A stretch of DNA of 64,000 nt, taken from positions 12,570,842-12,634,841 of the forward strand of contig OX940861.1 in assembly GCA_954871525.1 (NCBI GenBank). Direction: 5' to 3'. Positions 1 through 13,127 of this stretch are shown in pieces. Under the pieces are notes generated by a model. The model was not told where the DNA came from, did not search any database, and was given only the letters and a program-made list of their open reading frames with translations. This stretch comes from Parietaria judaica (lineage: Eukaryota > Streptophyta > Magnoliopsida > Rosales > Urticaceae). A program made the position numbers and the translations under genes. Each line of letters starts with the position of its first letter. The stretch's first letter is position 1.

Positions 1-3000
1 ATCTCACGTACACCGTGTTACCGTGAGGTCCTCTCCACAGTGATCCAGCTAATGCGTCCACAGATGAAGCTTCTCGTGTGGGTCCGCGAGTGGGCCACGT
101 GGGGTTTGTCATTGGAGAGTGTACGGTAAGCTTCGTGGACGAGAGCGTACGCTGCACGTGAGATTTTGTTTGAAAGTGCGTGCTTAGCAAATGCTTTTTT
201 ATTTTATTTTTCCAATAAATAAAAAATTAAATTCTCAAATATCGATGAGATTCGCTTATGGGAAAGTCTAGGCCCAAATCAAAGTAGGGTCCAAAAAGTT
301 GACTTTTGGAGTAAATAAGTTGGAACTTGAGATTTAGGCCTAGTGTTTCACACCATAGAGCCCATACCAATGTGTCTCTCAAAATAAATTCACTTATATA
401 TTTCTTTTAAAAATATAAATTCACTTTTATTATTTTAAGAATAATTGGCAATAATGTCTCGTTAACTTTATAAATACTACTTCATCTGCCTTCCAAATTT
501 TAATTTTCCACAAGTTCAAAATACCAATAAAAAATGTATTAATATGCGGAAATACATAATGTATTTCCATCACTTATTTGATGAACATTAGTATATTAAA
601 CTGTCGGAGTGTAACAAAGCGATTAACGAGTCCGATATTTTAATAAATATTGGAATACAAACAATATAATAGGAGACAAAATTATAATAGAATAAAATAA
701 ACTCAAATAATTAATGTTATATCAACACACGAATAACCGATTTTATTATTTTATAACGTGTAACAACGATATGCTACTTTTGTAAGAATAGAAGACATTA
801 TGGTTTAAAAAAAATAACGGGAAAAAATGTGTAGAGTTCGGAACACTTATGTATATAAACTAAAACAGTATTTTATTACAATAACTAGTTAATCTCTAAT
901 TTTTAAAGATCATTTTTTTTTCTTGTGAGTATAATACATTTGTTAAGAAATTTTAGTTTTATTTATCTTATATCATATATGTACACACAATTCACTTAAG
1001 ATTTATGATGGATTTTGTTGTTGTTACACTTTACATTATTAGTTTGACTTTGGTTCATTATTAATGAATGATTAATAGAATATTCACATTGGATTTCCCA
1101 ATGTCAAAATCATAACATTCTTATGACTATAAACTTATAAATTATCATTATTTATTATCATTTTTTTCTTCTAAGGTTGTGATGTTTATTTATTTAAATA
1201 ATCGTTGAAGCGCCCAACGTGTTGATATTTGTTGTTTTGTTGGTTTTGAATTATCAAATCACATGTCAGTGTGAAATGTAAGAAAACATATGAATAAAAT
1301 AAAGAGAAGGAATCTTGTATTTGTAACGTTATTTGGAAAAAAAAATGTTAAGAACATATGATAAAAAAAATCGAAATGTGGAACAGATGCTGATCAAATT
1401 TTTGAAATAAGAGAGAGAGAGAGAGAGAGAGAGATGATAAAAAACAGTGCATACATATTATTTTGTAAACTAAAATTATTTTTTCTCATGAGAGACTTTT
1501 TTGTTGTTGTTGTTGAAAGAAATTAAATAAATTTCCAAACATGTACACTTGCTCTAAAAAAGATCTAAAAACACAATGAACCCAAGTAAATTAATAAGCC
1601 ATTGATTTACTTTGTCACACCAAGTCACCAACCAACAACCAAACAGAAAATATATTGACATTAATTACTTTATGCATCTAAATCTAAATGTTTGGCCCAT
1701 TCAGGGATTACGAAAAATATACAATGACTATACTAGATTCACTTTATGACGTCATCAAATGATTTAATGTAAAAGAGAAGTAAAATAATAACTGTAAATA
1801 TATCAAATTCAAAGCTCGTGATTAACAAATAAAAAGTAAAAACTAGATAAAATAAAATGTGAAAAAAATCGTTTCAATTCTGACCCTGTCTAATTTTACA
1901 TTTGCATTTTATTTCACTTTATAGCCTTTACAATCATACAATAAATACGATAAAAGAAAAAATTATTTGTTGTTTCATAAAGTAATAACAAATAATATTT
2001 CCTATCAAGTTTTTTGTGAGAATGCCAAGTCCCTATCAAGTTCCCATGGGTCAATTTTTCAGGTAAAATATAGCAAACAAAAAAAGCAAATATTGATGTG
2101 TATTATGTATATATAATATATTCATAATTATCGACGTGGACTATACACATGTGCATAACGTGGTAATGCTAAATTGTTTGTCAATCAAATGTAAGGTTTT
2201 TTTCTCTTAATAATTTAGAGTGCAGAAATATATTCTGCTATATATTGTTCTGGGAAAATATATGAAAATAATTGTAACTAACATTTTTAGCTATTGTATC
2301 GTTAAACATAACGATATTATCATGCACAAATATTATTTGCCTAACTACTGCTCATTATTTAGGGTTTATATAATCCACAGTTCTTTTTTAGGTCTGTGCG
2401 TGTATTTGTTTGCTATATATCCAGTCCTTGACAACAACAAAAAAAAGTTTCTGTCGTGTATTATTTATTAATCTAACCAACAAAACAATTAGCAAAAAAA
2501 GAAATCCATACTCAAGTCGGAGATATGAATTCATCTCGAATACCCTCGGGGATCTCAAGACATAACTAAAACGTACTTGAAAAAAAAATCATAGACAAAA
2601 TTGAATAATATATTGAATATGGATTAAATTGAAATATGTTTGGAACAATATGATGTTATGTTTGATGCAAATATTAAATGGGTGAGTATATGTTTTACTA
2701 TTATAGATGAACATAAATTATCCCATTCAACGAACCTATATTTTAACTGCAATATATGCTACTCAAAGTACAAACAAATATTAAAGAATTAATTGTTGAA
2801 AATGTAAATTTAGAAACATGTAAACTCATATTGAATGACTAATGTCATTAATCGTGCAATATAATGGGTTGAAGACTTTGAATATACAACATGAAATATA
2901 TATATATATATACACACACATTATGCTATGTATTTATGAGCGTGCATTGCCCATAACAAAGCACCACGGAATTAAAATTATAAAAGACAAACATTAGTAG

Positions 3001-3582
3001 AAGCAAATCTTGTACGCGTTGCTAAGATCCAATGAGGCCACAACTAGCCCATGCTTGTTGTAGCTCTATCATTTAATTTAATTTATGCATTATCATATCA
3101 TGACACTATTTTATTTCATTTTACATTGACATTTAATTAGGACATTCACTAAATTATTTCGTTCAGCAGACAAAATGAACTGTAACCCATTATTGTATCA
3201 CCTTCCATGCACTTGGCTCGTAATTTATTTAAAATTAATTTTCATCCCCTAATGCATGACCAAGTCTACATATATGACTGTATGGTTTACACTAAATTTG
3301 AGCTGGGTTTTGAGATCTGCTTAATTATCAATAAAAAATCATGAGATTTTGTAGGGTTTTTTTTTTTATACATAACAAGAAAAAGGATATTGTTCATTGT
3401 GATGAAATATTGGAGAAGAAATTTAAATAAATGATGTAACCGTGCAGAAAGATGGGTACCGATTAATATAACAGCTGGCCATTCATGCCCAATATCTAGG
3501 TATATACCTGTCTCGAATTCAAGATTTTATTGTATCTGGCTGTTAAATATTAGACTACATAGTATACACTATATAGTATATA
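1..3582. other. AT-rich intergenic DNA, no gene seen
   Basis: No open frame here resembles a protein I recognise; the longest (83 codons near 2220) has low-complexity AT-driven composition. The only clear structure is a (GA)12 microsatellite at 1411-1434 and short AT dinucleotide runs near 2890-2910. Confidence 0.6.
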
Positions 3583-4667
3583 CAGCGGCGACGTTACCCG
3601 TAGCGGGGGCGGCCGCCCCCACTTGGTCGGAAACCGTTTCACTTAATGTGTATATATTTATATAAAGGGTAAATTGCGGCAATAATACACAATCTTTGGT
3701 CAACAGGGGTTTTAGGTCCCCAACATTTTAAAGTGTTGGCAAAAATACACAACCTGCGTTGACCGTGGAATTTGTTGGTCCTTCTGGTAAGGACGTTAAC
3801 TGTACTGATGTGGCATCGTATTATTGTCAAATGGATAGCCAATTGGGCAGGAGATGACAAGTTTAACATTAATTAACATAGCCTAAACTGTGGTATATAC
3901 TGCAATTTACCTTATTAGGTTACGTTAATTAATGTTACACTTGGCACCTCATGTCCAGTTGGCTATCCATTTGGCAAAAACATGATGCTACATCAGCACA
4001 AGTTAACATTATTAACAAAAGGACCAACAAATTTCACGGTCAACGCAGGTTGTGCATTTTTGCCAACACTTTGAGAGGTTGGGGACCTTACGCCCCTGTT
4101 GACCAAAAATTGTGCATTATTGCCGCAATTTACCCTTATATAAAATGTCAATTAAGTCTAATATGTATCGCAGCGTAGTGGAGCGTGAAAACCTCCTCTT
4201 TTTCTCCTTCCCCCCTTTATAAAATGTCAATTATGGTTCGATTCCAACATCCATTTTTTTTCTACTTTTTTTATCTACTTTATATAATGATCCATATTAC
4301 ATAGTGATTTTATAATAATTTCAGTTTTTAAGCCTTTACTTTTTCCATTTTTTTTTAATCTAATGATCTATAATAATATCAGTTTCTAAGCTTGTACTAT
4401 TTTCTAATTTTTTTAGCTATTGATTCATTATAATTACAGTTTTTATCCTTTTTTTTTCTAGTGTAGAAAAAAATCTTTAAATTAATTTAATAAAAGCATA
4501 AAACCCGCTGAGGCCAATTCTAATAAAATTATTTCTTAAATCAAGAGCGTGTAAAAGACACTTATAATGCAATATAAGTTAGCGGTTTCAATGTTTTATT
4601 TTATTTTGCAGATTAAAGTTTAATATTTTTTCGCCCCCTCTTATTCAGAATTCTGGCTCCGCCCCTG
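3583..4667. mobile_element. Non-autonomous hAT-type element with nested MITE
   Basis: The left end is CAGCGGCGACGTT and the right end reads CTGGCTCCGCCCCTG, so both termini have the CAG..CTG form of hAT transposons. The flanks carry an 8-bp target duplication, AGTATATA at 3575-3582 and AGTATATG at 4668-4675 (7 of 8 identical), the length hAT transposases produce. No transposase frame is present. The interior is interrupted by a separate Mutator-like MITE at 3667-4135. A GC-rich patch at 3609-3619 (a NotI-like palindrome) lies just inside the left end. Confidence 0.75.
3667..4135. mobile_element. Mutator-like (MULE) MITE nested in the hAT element
   Basis: The arms start GGGTAAATTGCGGCAATAA and are complementary across about 180 bp. 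They are flanked by a perfect 9-bp target duplication, TTATATAAA, at 3658-3666 and 4136-4144. A 9-bp duplication and a terminal GGG are typical of Mutator-like elements. There is no coding capacity; the short open frames in both arms are mirror images of each other. The MITE inserted after the surrounding hAT element, because it splits it. Confidence 0.85.
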
Positions 4668-6249
4668 AGTATATGTCTTCTCACACGGGGAACAAAAGAA
4701 ACCGTAAATCAATTTTTTTTTATTATAAAAACTTGATCAAATCAATACTGATTACGTTAAAATAGGGTTTTCAGTTTTAATGTGAAACCGCTTACCCGGT
4801 TTTACCGCTTTAACTAAATCTAATATTATATTTTATTATTTTCTTATTGACCATACCTATCAACACGTCAAAAAGATTTTTCTTCGTTACTCTCCGTGTA
4901 ATATTAATATTTAGTAGTCTGTTTATGTGTAATTATGTAATATTAGTAGTCAGTTTATGTAGAAGTGGACATTAAAAGCGGTAAATGCGGGTCTATTATA
5001 ACAGTAAATGTTATCTTCATCTTTATACAGTAAATGTTATATCTCATTCACGGAATACCCGTTTGTTCATTGGGTGCACTAGTTATACATTAAAACCGAT
5101 ATTACCGCAATCGAACATTGAATACTGATTATACAGTAAATGTTATCTTCATCTTTAAAAGTATTGTATTTAGTTAACATTATTAAAATTATCAAAATAC
5201 AATATTCGGTCTATTATTTGTCAAAATTACACGGAATACCCGTTTGTTCATCCCTATCATGTCATATCTCATTCACGGTTCACCCAGACAGTCATAAGAA
5301 GAAGAAAAATGTGTATCCATATTAAGAAATATGGATATATCATATATATATATATATTTGTTCTTATGATTTATCTTGGGTACACTAGTTATATAACAAA
5401 AAGTCGGACGGGTTATTTATTCTTATTTACTTTTTGTAAACTTACTTATGTTTTGGGATTTTATCTCCTAAATTTAGCAAACTTTAATTGTTTGTGATTT
5501 TCAAGTTACAATTGGAATATTTTTTATTTATTTTTTGTTCTTTGATGTGGATTCTGTTTTTTTTTTTTATTTCATTTAATTAAGTCCAAATGTAGAATCT
5601 AAACTTTTGAATTGTCGAATGTTGATTTCAGGAAAATAAAAAATTGAATAAGTCTCAACCATACGAATTATATGATTTTTCTTCTTTAGATATCACAATT
5701 TTATGAATCTTTCTGTTGAAGTAATTCACAAGCCCATTAGCAGTCGCAGGGCCATTCGTACGGGTTTGTGCAGCCCATGAGACATCGTGGGCTTTTCTTC
5801 TCAACACGCAGCTCTTCCAAATTAAGACAACTTCATAGCTTACAACAAGACGGAATTACGGTCCCCGCCTTGGTCTAGTTGTCGACACTACGGAAAATTT
5901 CGTACCTCCATTCAAACTCCGACGCTAGCCTGCTGATTTACGCATTTTCCGAAGACGGATTTACGGGAAAGCCCAAACTCCTCTGCCTAAAATTGAATGC
6001 GCGACCTAGAAGAAGAAAACAAGGGAAAACAAAGAAAAATAAAAATGTGCTGTTTATTCAATAGGAAAATGCTTCATTGAAAATAGACAATTTTTTTTCT
6101 TGCAAATTATTTTTGCCAATGAACAAAAATACCGGTAACCCTGTACGAGAATCATAGTACTTTTGATTTTCACATTAATATAATTTTTTAGGCATATTTT
6201 CTCGATAAGAGCTTGTACCATTTACAACACTGACACTCTCAGGCTCAGC
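4668..6249. other. Intergenic DNA downstream of CLPB4, with shuffled short repeats
   Basis: Between about 4990 and 5400 several words recur in altered order: CAGTAAATGTTATCTTCATC at about 5020 and 5132, GGAATACCCGTTTGTTCAT at about 5055 and 5232, and a CACTAGTTATA word at about 5075 and 5381. This looks like a small rearranged duplication. From about 6000 to 6249 the DNA should include the 3' untranslated region of the minus-strand ClpB gene. A 61-codon frame at 5879-6064 has no supporting feature. Confidence 0.45.
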
Positions 6250-9200
6250 TCAGTCATTTGCAACCAAAACATCCTGCGAAGAGCCGTTGTCTAGTTTCTT
6301 GACGCGCAATCTACTCTGCGGAGGGAGGTCTTTGGCCGACGGCGAGAACTCAGCGTCGACGATGATGGTGTCTTCCTCACCAAAATCCCCTCTCAGGACT
6401 CCCATAGCAATCTCGTTCTCCACCAGTTGTTGTATGACGCGCTTCACTGGCCGAGCCCCGAAATTCGGGTCGAAACCCAACGTTCCCAGGAGCTCGACCG
6501 CTTGTTTGGTGTAGCGGAGCTCGATCTTCCTCTGCTTCAGCCTGTCTCTCACTCGGCTCATCTGGGACACAAAACTATAGGTGTTAAAAGATTGTTCGAT
6601 TTTTTTGGTGATGTGAGCGTTTTTCAATTTTCGTACGTCGTGTGATTTTAGTATGGGTATTCAATACACACAGTTCAGAATTCTTGAGGGTACGATAAGC
6701 ATAAAAATAAAATAAAAAATAGATCACCTGAATCTCAACAATTTTGCCGATTTCTTTCGCGTCCAGAGGCTGGAAGACGATATACTCATCGATCCGGTTC
6801 ATAAATTCCGGCCGGAATGTCTTTCTGGCCAACTCCACGACTTGCTTTTTCATAATCTCGTAAACCGCTTCTTCGCTGTCGCGAGTAGCCCGGAGAGTGT
6901 CGAGTATGAAGTGGGACCCGATGTTCGATGTCATGATCACGACGCAATTAGTGAAGCTCACCGTTCTTCCTTGGGAATCTGTGATACGTCCATCGTCGAG
7001 TAATTGTAGCAAAACATTGAAAACATCATGGTGAGCTTTCTCGATTTCGTCGAAGAGAACGACTGAGTAGGGTCTTCGCCGGACCACTTCGGTCAACTGT
7101 CCACCCTCCTCGTAGCCGACGTAGCCAGGTGGCGCTCCGACCAGGCGCGAAACTGAATGTTTCTCCATGTACTCACTCATGTCGATCCTGACCAGGGCAT
7201 TTTCTGTGTTAAAGAGGTAACTAGCCAGGGCCTTTCCCAGCTCGGTCTTTCCTACGCCAGTAGGACCCATGAACATGAAACTCGCTATCGGGCGGCTCGG
7301 GTCGGAGAGGCCTGCTCGGGAGCGTCTGATCGCATCGGCCACCGATTTGACCGCTATGTCCTGGCCGACCACCCTCCTGTGGAGAACACTTTCAAGCATG
7401 ACTAGCTTGTCTCTCTCCGACTGTTGAAGATTCGATAAGGGTATTCCGGTCCATTTGCTCACAATCTCGGCGATGTCAAGATCGGTGACCTCTTCCCGGA
7501 GCATGGACTTTCCGGTGTTCCGGAAATCGGCTAGGTTGGTTTCGGCCTCTGTCAGTTGGCGCTGGAGAGAGATTAGGGTTCCATATTTGAGCTCCGCAGC
7601 TCGGCTCAAGTCGTAGTCGCGCTCGGCAGCCTCCATCTCTAGGTTCACTCTATCGATCTAGAAAAAAAAAAAGTTCAAATTAGAACTAGAAGGTAATACG
7701 ATATATTATTTCAGAGACATGTTTTAATGTTTATGATAAATCATACTTCCTCTTTGACGGATCTTATCTTGTTCATAAGAGCTTTCTCGCGCTCCCATTG
7801 ATCATTTAGCTCTTTCTGTTTTTGTTTCAGCGATTCCAGATCGTTTTCAAGCTTGGTTAACCTCTCTTTAGATGCTTTATCTGTGTCACTCTTCAGAGAC
7901 AGCTTCTCCATTTCCAACTTCAACACTGCTCGGTCTACCTCGTCTAACTCGGTCGGCTTAGAAGTAATCTCCATTTTCAGCTTTGCAGCAGCTTCATCGA
8001 CAAGATCAATGGCTGCAAGAATAAAGGTCTAGAGTAAGTCTCTCTCGAAGCATCTTCGGTCACTGAGCAGCTAAACCATTGCTTACCTTTGTCGGGCAAA
8101 AATCGTTCAGTGATGTATCGATCTGCAAGGACTGCTGCAGAAACGAGGGCGCTGTCTGAGATCTTGACGCCGTGGTGCAGCTCGTAGCGCTCGCGCAGCC
8201 CGCGAAGTATAGATATGGCATCTTCAACAGATGGTTGGTCGCAGAACACTTGCTGAAATCGACGTTCAAGTGCAGGATCCTTCTCTACGTATTTCCTGTA
8301 CTCGTTCAAAGTGGTTGCTCCTATACATCGAAGCTCACCTCGGCCAAGCATTGGTTTCAACAAGTTCCCAGCATCCATGGCACCACCAGTGGCCCCTACA
8401 CATGATTTAACAACAGTGTAAATCAAATACTAGAGACCATAACTACCCTAACAATATAAGTAAATCATCCCGAGAATTTCATGACAAGATTACAACTAGC
8501 GTGAAAATGAACACACACCTGCACCAACAACTGTATGAATCTCGTCGATGAACAGTATAATCTGCCCATTAGAAGCTGTAACTTCCTTAAGAACAGCTTT
8601 CAGCCTTTCCTCAAACTCTCCACGGAACTTGGCACCGGCAACCAATGAACCCATGTCTAGCGAGATCAACTGCAAATTACAAGGTAAAAGTTACGGTCTT
8701 TGTCTAGAATCTTTATTTTTTTATCTTTTTGATAAAAAAGAAGATTACAGTGCAAAATACCATCTTTAGAACCTATACCTTATTTGGAGTCCAATGAGCT
8801 GGAATTTTCCCAGCAAATAAAACTAAGTTTTGGACAATGGATTTGAAACAAGGACACGACAATTGCAAACTATAGTGACTAGATATACCGGAGGTCTAGG
8901 AATATCGAAACACAAAAAGGGGACGAGAGAGAGATGAAGTACAGCGATGATAAAATATCTAAATTCAAAGTAACACGACCAAGCTATTGAACTGAATATT
9001 AATTAGGGTTAATAACAACCTTTCTGTTCATCAGTGGTTCCGGAACATCCCCACGCACAATCCTTTGAGCTAATCTGAAAATAACAAACAAACAAAAAAA
9101 GCTCCATGAACATGTCTCAAACATTTATACAAATGGACTAGTATACAAAGATGCATGAGTCTACTCTATACGAAATGGACGGCGTACCCTTCAGCAATTG

Positions 9201-10396
9201 CGGTTTTCCCCACACCAGGTTCCCCAATAATAACAGGATTGTTCTTCGTTCTCCTCGATAAAATTTGGATACACCTGCGTATTTCGTCGTCTCGGCCAAT
9301 AACAGGGTCAAGTTTTCCACGCCTAGCAAGCTCAGTCAAATCAACTCCATATTTCTCCAACGCCTGATATTTTCCCTCGGGATCTACCAAATCGAAAAGA
9401 ATTAAACAATTCGATTACTTACGCGAAAGTAAAATTTAAACATGAAAAATGTACATATAAAACTCCGTACTTTGATCCGTAACCCGCTGACTCCCGCGAA
9501 CGGCTTCGACGGCTTCCTTCAAATCATTCTCGCTCAGCTGAAGATTCTTGAAAAATTGCTGCCCGAATCTCTTATCCGATTGAAATGCCAGCAAGAGATG
9601 CTCCACGGAAACAAAACTGTCTCCCATTTCTTTCTTATGTTTTCTAGCATTGTCCAAGAGAGAACTCAAATGCGAGCCTATAATCGGTCCGCTAGTGTCT
9701 CCCATCACCTATGAAAACCGCAAAATCCCTCAATTTTCCGAAAGTATTCAACAAAAAGGATGGAAAAATGGTTATTCGTGAGCTCAAATGCACAAACCTT
9801 GGGCTGTTTGGATATGAAATCGTCCGTGGCGTGAAGAACCGAAGTGTTGTCGACCCCCGCCTTGGCGAAAATTCTCCTCGCCAGTCCATCTTTCTGCTCC
9901 AAAAGCGCCTTCATCAAGTGCTCGGACTCGACCACCTGCTGCTTGCTGCTCTTTGCAGCATCAACAGCGCCGATAATACCCTCCCACGCCATCTCAGTGA
10001 ACTCATTTTGAGCCACCTAACCAAAATCAAACCAGAAATTCCCAAATCACGACGCATTTCAAACCTAGATAAGGAAAAAACCAAACACGATCGAGGAAGA
10101 TCCTCAAAAACCTGGGAAGAAGAACCAGCTGCAGAGCGGAGAGCCGGAGCGGACGAGTGAAACTCGCGAGCAATGACGGCGCTGCGACGCCTCCCGCGAC
10201 TCTCCGACACAGCGCGGGTGATCCGAGGCTGAAGAAGGGAGGCGACCGAGCTCGTCGCGGCCGATTCCAGAGCTGCGGCGGAGCGAGCGCGAGAGAGGAC
10301 GGGACGAGAATCTGAGACGGAGAGCGTCGAGGTGTTGGAGGTTCTAATGGCGGCGAGAGCTGACTTGGCTAGCCTGGAAGCTTTCCTCGTCGCCAT
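6250..10396 (-). CDS. CLPB4: Mitochondrial ClpB/Hsp100 disaggregase, 10 exons
   Basis: This is an AAA+ ClpB/Hsp101-class unfoldase that, with Hsp70, pulls proteins out of aggregates. Exons (high to low): 10396-10112, 10016-9798, 9708-9471, 9383-9188, 9074-9020, 8669-8519, 8395-8087, 8012-7747, 7657-6728, 6561-6250. All junctions are GT-AG and phases agree, giving 986 residues. Residues 1-95 are rich in Arg, Ser and Ala with no acidic stretch, as in mitochondrial presequences. Then come the ClpN repeats, Walker A GEPGVGKT (about 301-308), Walker B FIDEIH (about 371-376), a coiled-coil middle domain (exon 8 into exon 9), Walker A GPTGVGKT (about 704-711) and FDEIEKAH, ending in the C-terminal D2 domain. 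The N-terminal region and the [11 protein letters not shown] motif resemble Arabidopsis CLPB4 more than cytosolic HSP101 or plastid CLPB3. Nothing looks broken. Confidence 0.95.
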
Positions 10397-10489
10397 TGTT
10401 GCGATGAGAGAGAAAGTGGAGAGCGAGATCAGAGTGTGAGTGGGTTTCTGTGAGATGGTACTATGAAGAAAGCTTGGAGAAGGGGCAAT

Positions 10490-10514
10490 GGAAGTTTGTA
10501 GAACTATCAGGAAT
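10490..10514 (-). promoter_or_regulatory. Candidate step-type heat-shock element upstream of CLPB4
   Basis: Read on the minus strand, three nTTCn blocks (ATTCC, GTTCT, CTTCC) are separated by exactly 5 bp each, the published step-type arrangement for heat-shock factor binding. It ends 94 bp before the CLPB4 start codon. ClpB genes are classic heat-shock-factor targets, so the position is meaningful, but three TTC words are short and chance is possible. A TATA-like AT run at about 10524-10538 lies farther upstream, so the site may sit around the transcription start. Confidence 0.4.
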
Positions 10515-10556
10515 TAATTTAGTTTTTTTAATATAAATAAGAATCGTTAATATAAT

Positions 10557-11025
10557 GGGTTAATGACGGCAAAAATACCTAAAGTTTGGTAAAAAAACCC
10601 CTCGTGTATCCAAAGTTTAAAAGTAATGGTAAAAATACTCAAAGTTGTATTTGGGGAGTTGACCACTCCATTCTCGTAACGCCGTTAACTTACCCGTTAA
10701 CTCTGGCCACGTGGACAAATCTGTTTTGTTAAGTGTAATCATTAGGGGTTTAATTAGTTGTATTAAATAGTATTAATTAAGGGTTTAATTCATTTTTTTG
10801 TCGTAAACGAGGCTGATATGGGCTCGCCCACGTGGCAAAAATTGTAATGTCAGCAACTCACGTTTGTCCACGTGGCCAGAGTTAACGGGTAAGTTAACGG
10901 CGTTACGAGAATGGAGTGGTCAACTCCCCAAATGCGACTTTGGTTATTTTTGCCACCACTTTTAAACTTTAGGTACACGATGGGTTCTTTGACCAAACTT
11001 TAGGTATTTTTGCCGTCATTAACCC
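10557..11025. mobile_element. MULE MITE in the CLPB4 upstream region
   Basis: The arms begin GGGTTAATGACGGCAAAAAT and are inverted over most of the element. The flanks are TTAATATAAT (10547-10556) and TTATTATAAT (11026-11035), a 10-bp target duplication with one mismatch. The left edge lies 160 bp upstream of the CLPB4 start codon. It is the same family as the copy at 25901-26369: same ends, same internal CCACGTGG-containing words and, by my count, the same 469-bp length. No coding capacity. Confidence 0.85.
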
Positions 11026-11414
11026 TTATTATAATTGTTGTATTATAAAACGGTCTTTGAAACGACACTTAAATTGAATATTTTTTTTTACCTGTATCAG
11101 TGTTGTTTATGTCTAAAAATAGTTTAGTTTTATAGATATTTGTTGCAAAAGTATCAATTTTGTAGTAATTTTATCGCTATAGTTTTAATGTCTTTTTTCA
11201 GTTACAAAACAACGTTGGAGTCCAATTCTTTCAATTCGTGTAAAGGTCTCTTGTACGAGGGACTAGTGTTTGTCTACGATTAAACTCTGATAACATCAAT
11301 TATTCAACACTATTATTAAACTAAAAACGTACACGTGCTTTTAGGTTAATGTATGTTAACTCGACTTAGATGGAATTGGATCTCGACAATGTATTAGGGC
11401 ATTTATGTAGTAAT
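11026..11414. other. AT-rich spacer between MITE and hAT element
   Basis: I see no gene or clear repeat in this stretch. Confidence 0.5.
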
Positions 11415-12065
11415 CAGTGACGGAACTATGCCTTGATGGGGGTGACAAATGTCACCCCCAACTTTTTGGAAATCAATTTTTTTTTTTATGTTTAAAATTA
11501 TTTCAATAAAAAATGATATAAAAATATTAATGTAAATGTGTGATACCAACACATAAACACGAGGGCATGCATTTGGATCGTCAAACTGCAATAATCAGAT
11601 AGCTAAATGTGATAAATTGTATATCTTTTATTAGTTATTTTTAGAAATTGATAGCTAAATGTGATAAATTATATATCTTTTATCAATTTGATTTAGAAAT
11701 TTATTTAATTAGATGTGATATATTAATTATAAGATATAAAAATTAAGTTGTATTAGTTTTGTTTATTATTACAGATGAAAACACCGACTATTGATTCATT
11801 GAAAAAATGTTGATATGTCAATAAGAGTGCCGACAATTGAAGACCATCATGCTTCAAAGTTACGAAGAGTCTAAATTGATATTGATTCTGATGTCAACAA
11901 AGTAGAACGTGACTCGGGTTTACGATTATATAAAATGTGACCCGACAGTTAAAAAAATGTCTATTTTGATGTCATATCCTTTGAAATATAATTAACTATT
12001 AATCATAGTATTTTATGTCATTTTTTCTCCGTCACCCCTTAGTTTGATTCCTGGTTCCGTCCCTG
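11415..12065. mobile_element. Non-autonomous hAT element
   Basis: The left terminus is CAGTGACGGAACTATG and the right terminus read inward is CAGGGACGGAACCAGG, so the termini are imperfect inverted repeats of hAT type. A perfect 8-bp target duplication, GTAGTAAT, flanks it at 11407-11414 and 12066-12073. Near the left end a GGGGGTGACAAATGTCACCCCC palindrome can be seen (11438-11459). No transposase is encoded. Confidence 0.85.
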
Positions 12066-12073
12066 GTAGTAAT

Positions 12074-13127
12074 GCCACTAATTTTTTTGGTTAATATGAC
12101 ACTCTTGGACCAAGAGTCTTGGTATAGGATTAAGAAAATACAGCATACATCCGTGACCGCTATGTAATACAGCTGACTCTTTGAATTAGTTTTTGATATT
12201 GTTAACGTTTAAAGTTGGTCTCGCTAAAATAATAATGGAAATGCTAAGTTATACAAAACACACCACTTATTTAAGAATATTTTCGATGAACAAAATCAAA
12301 ATATTAACAAAGAAGGCATAACTATAACAATTGCAGTTTAATATTAAATTTTTATTAAAAAGACATATAAGAATATCAAAAAATAGTGGAGTAGTTTAAG
12401 TTTATGATTTTTTAATAGAATATAGTTATTATAAATTTGATGGAAATAATAGAATTCATGAAAAAAAAATTTATTTATGGAATAATATGTTGTGCTTAAG
12501 TTAAACTTATGTTATCTATAAATATATTTTTTGTCATGAGTTCTATTATTGACTTTGACATAACTTATTTAGCTCTGTTTTTGTTTTTAGAATAACTAAA
12601 TTGTTTTTCATGTGTTTGGCAAAACTATTTTTTATATATATAAAAAAATTAAATTTGTGCAATGCATGCTTAAAAGCTAGGATTCGTAGTTTTTAATTTT
12701 ATCTAAGCACAAAAACATGACTTTTAGTGTATTTTAGTGTATTTTACCAAACATTTAATTAACTTTCGTTACAAACAACACCTGTTTTATAAATAATTTA
12801 CTAAACACGTGTTAGTTTTTTTTCTTTTCAAAAACTAAAAGTAATTAAAAAAATAACTATGCCAAACAATGCCATTGTGAAGCATTAACATTGATAAAGC
12901 AATGTGTTAGGGATTTTTTTTTAATTATTATTATAGAGAAAACAATAGACTTTTCTGTCATAAACTAAAATTTAGAGGACAAAGAGCACCAATAAACAAA
13001 ATTCAGAGGCATTTGCACCAGCTTACGTTGTAGTCCTGCCTCCTGGCCCTAAATGACCTGTAGTTTGACTTTAAACGACAAAAGCAAACTAAAAAAAAAC
13101 GACAAATCATAATTTTTTTTTCATTCT
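12074..13127. other. AT-rich intergenic DNA
   Basis: No gene is recognisable. Around 12580-12870 there are weakly inverted words (GTTTGGCAAAAC and GCCAAACAATGCC) that could be an eroded MITE, but I could not find terminal repeats with a target duplication. Confidence 0.4.

Noticed and set aside
2220..2471. An 83-codon hydrophobic open frame
   Set aside because: AT-rich intergenic DNA readily yields Tyr-, Ile- and Leu-rich frames; nothing else supports it.
5879..6064. A 61-codon frame downstream of CLPB4
   Set aside because: No homologue recognised, no promoter or splice evidence, and it overlaps the probable 3' region of CLPB4 on the other strand.
9711..10160. A 149-codon plus-strand frame across CLPB4 exons 2 and 1
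   Set aside because: It crosses two splice sites of the opposite-strand gene and has no recognisable product.
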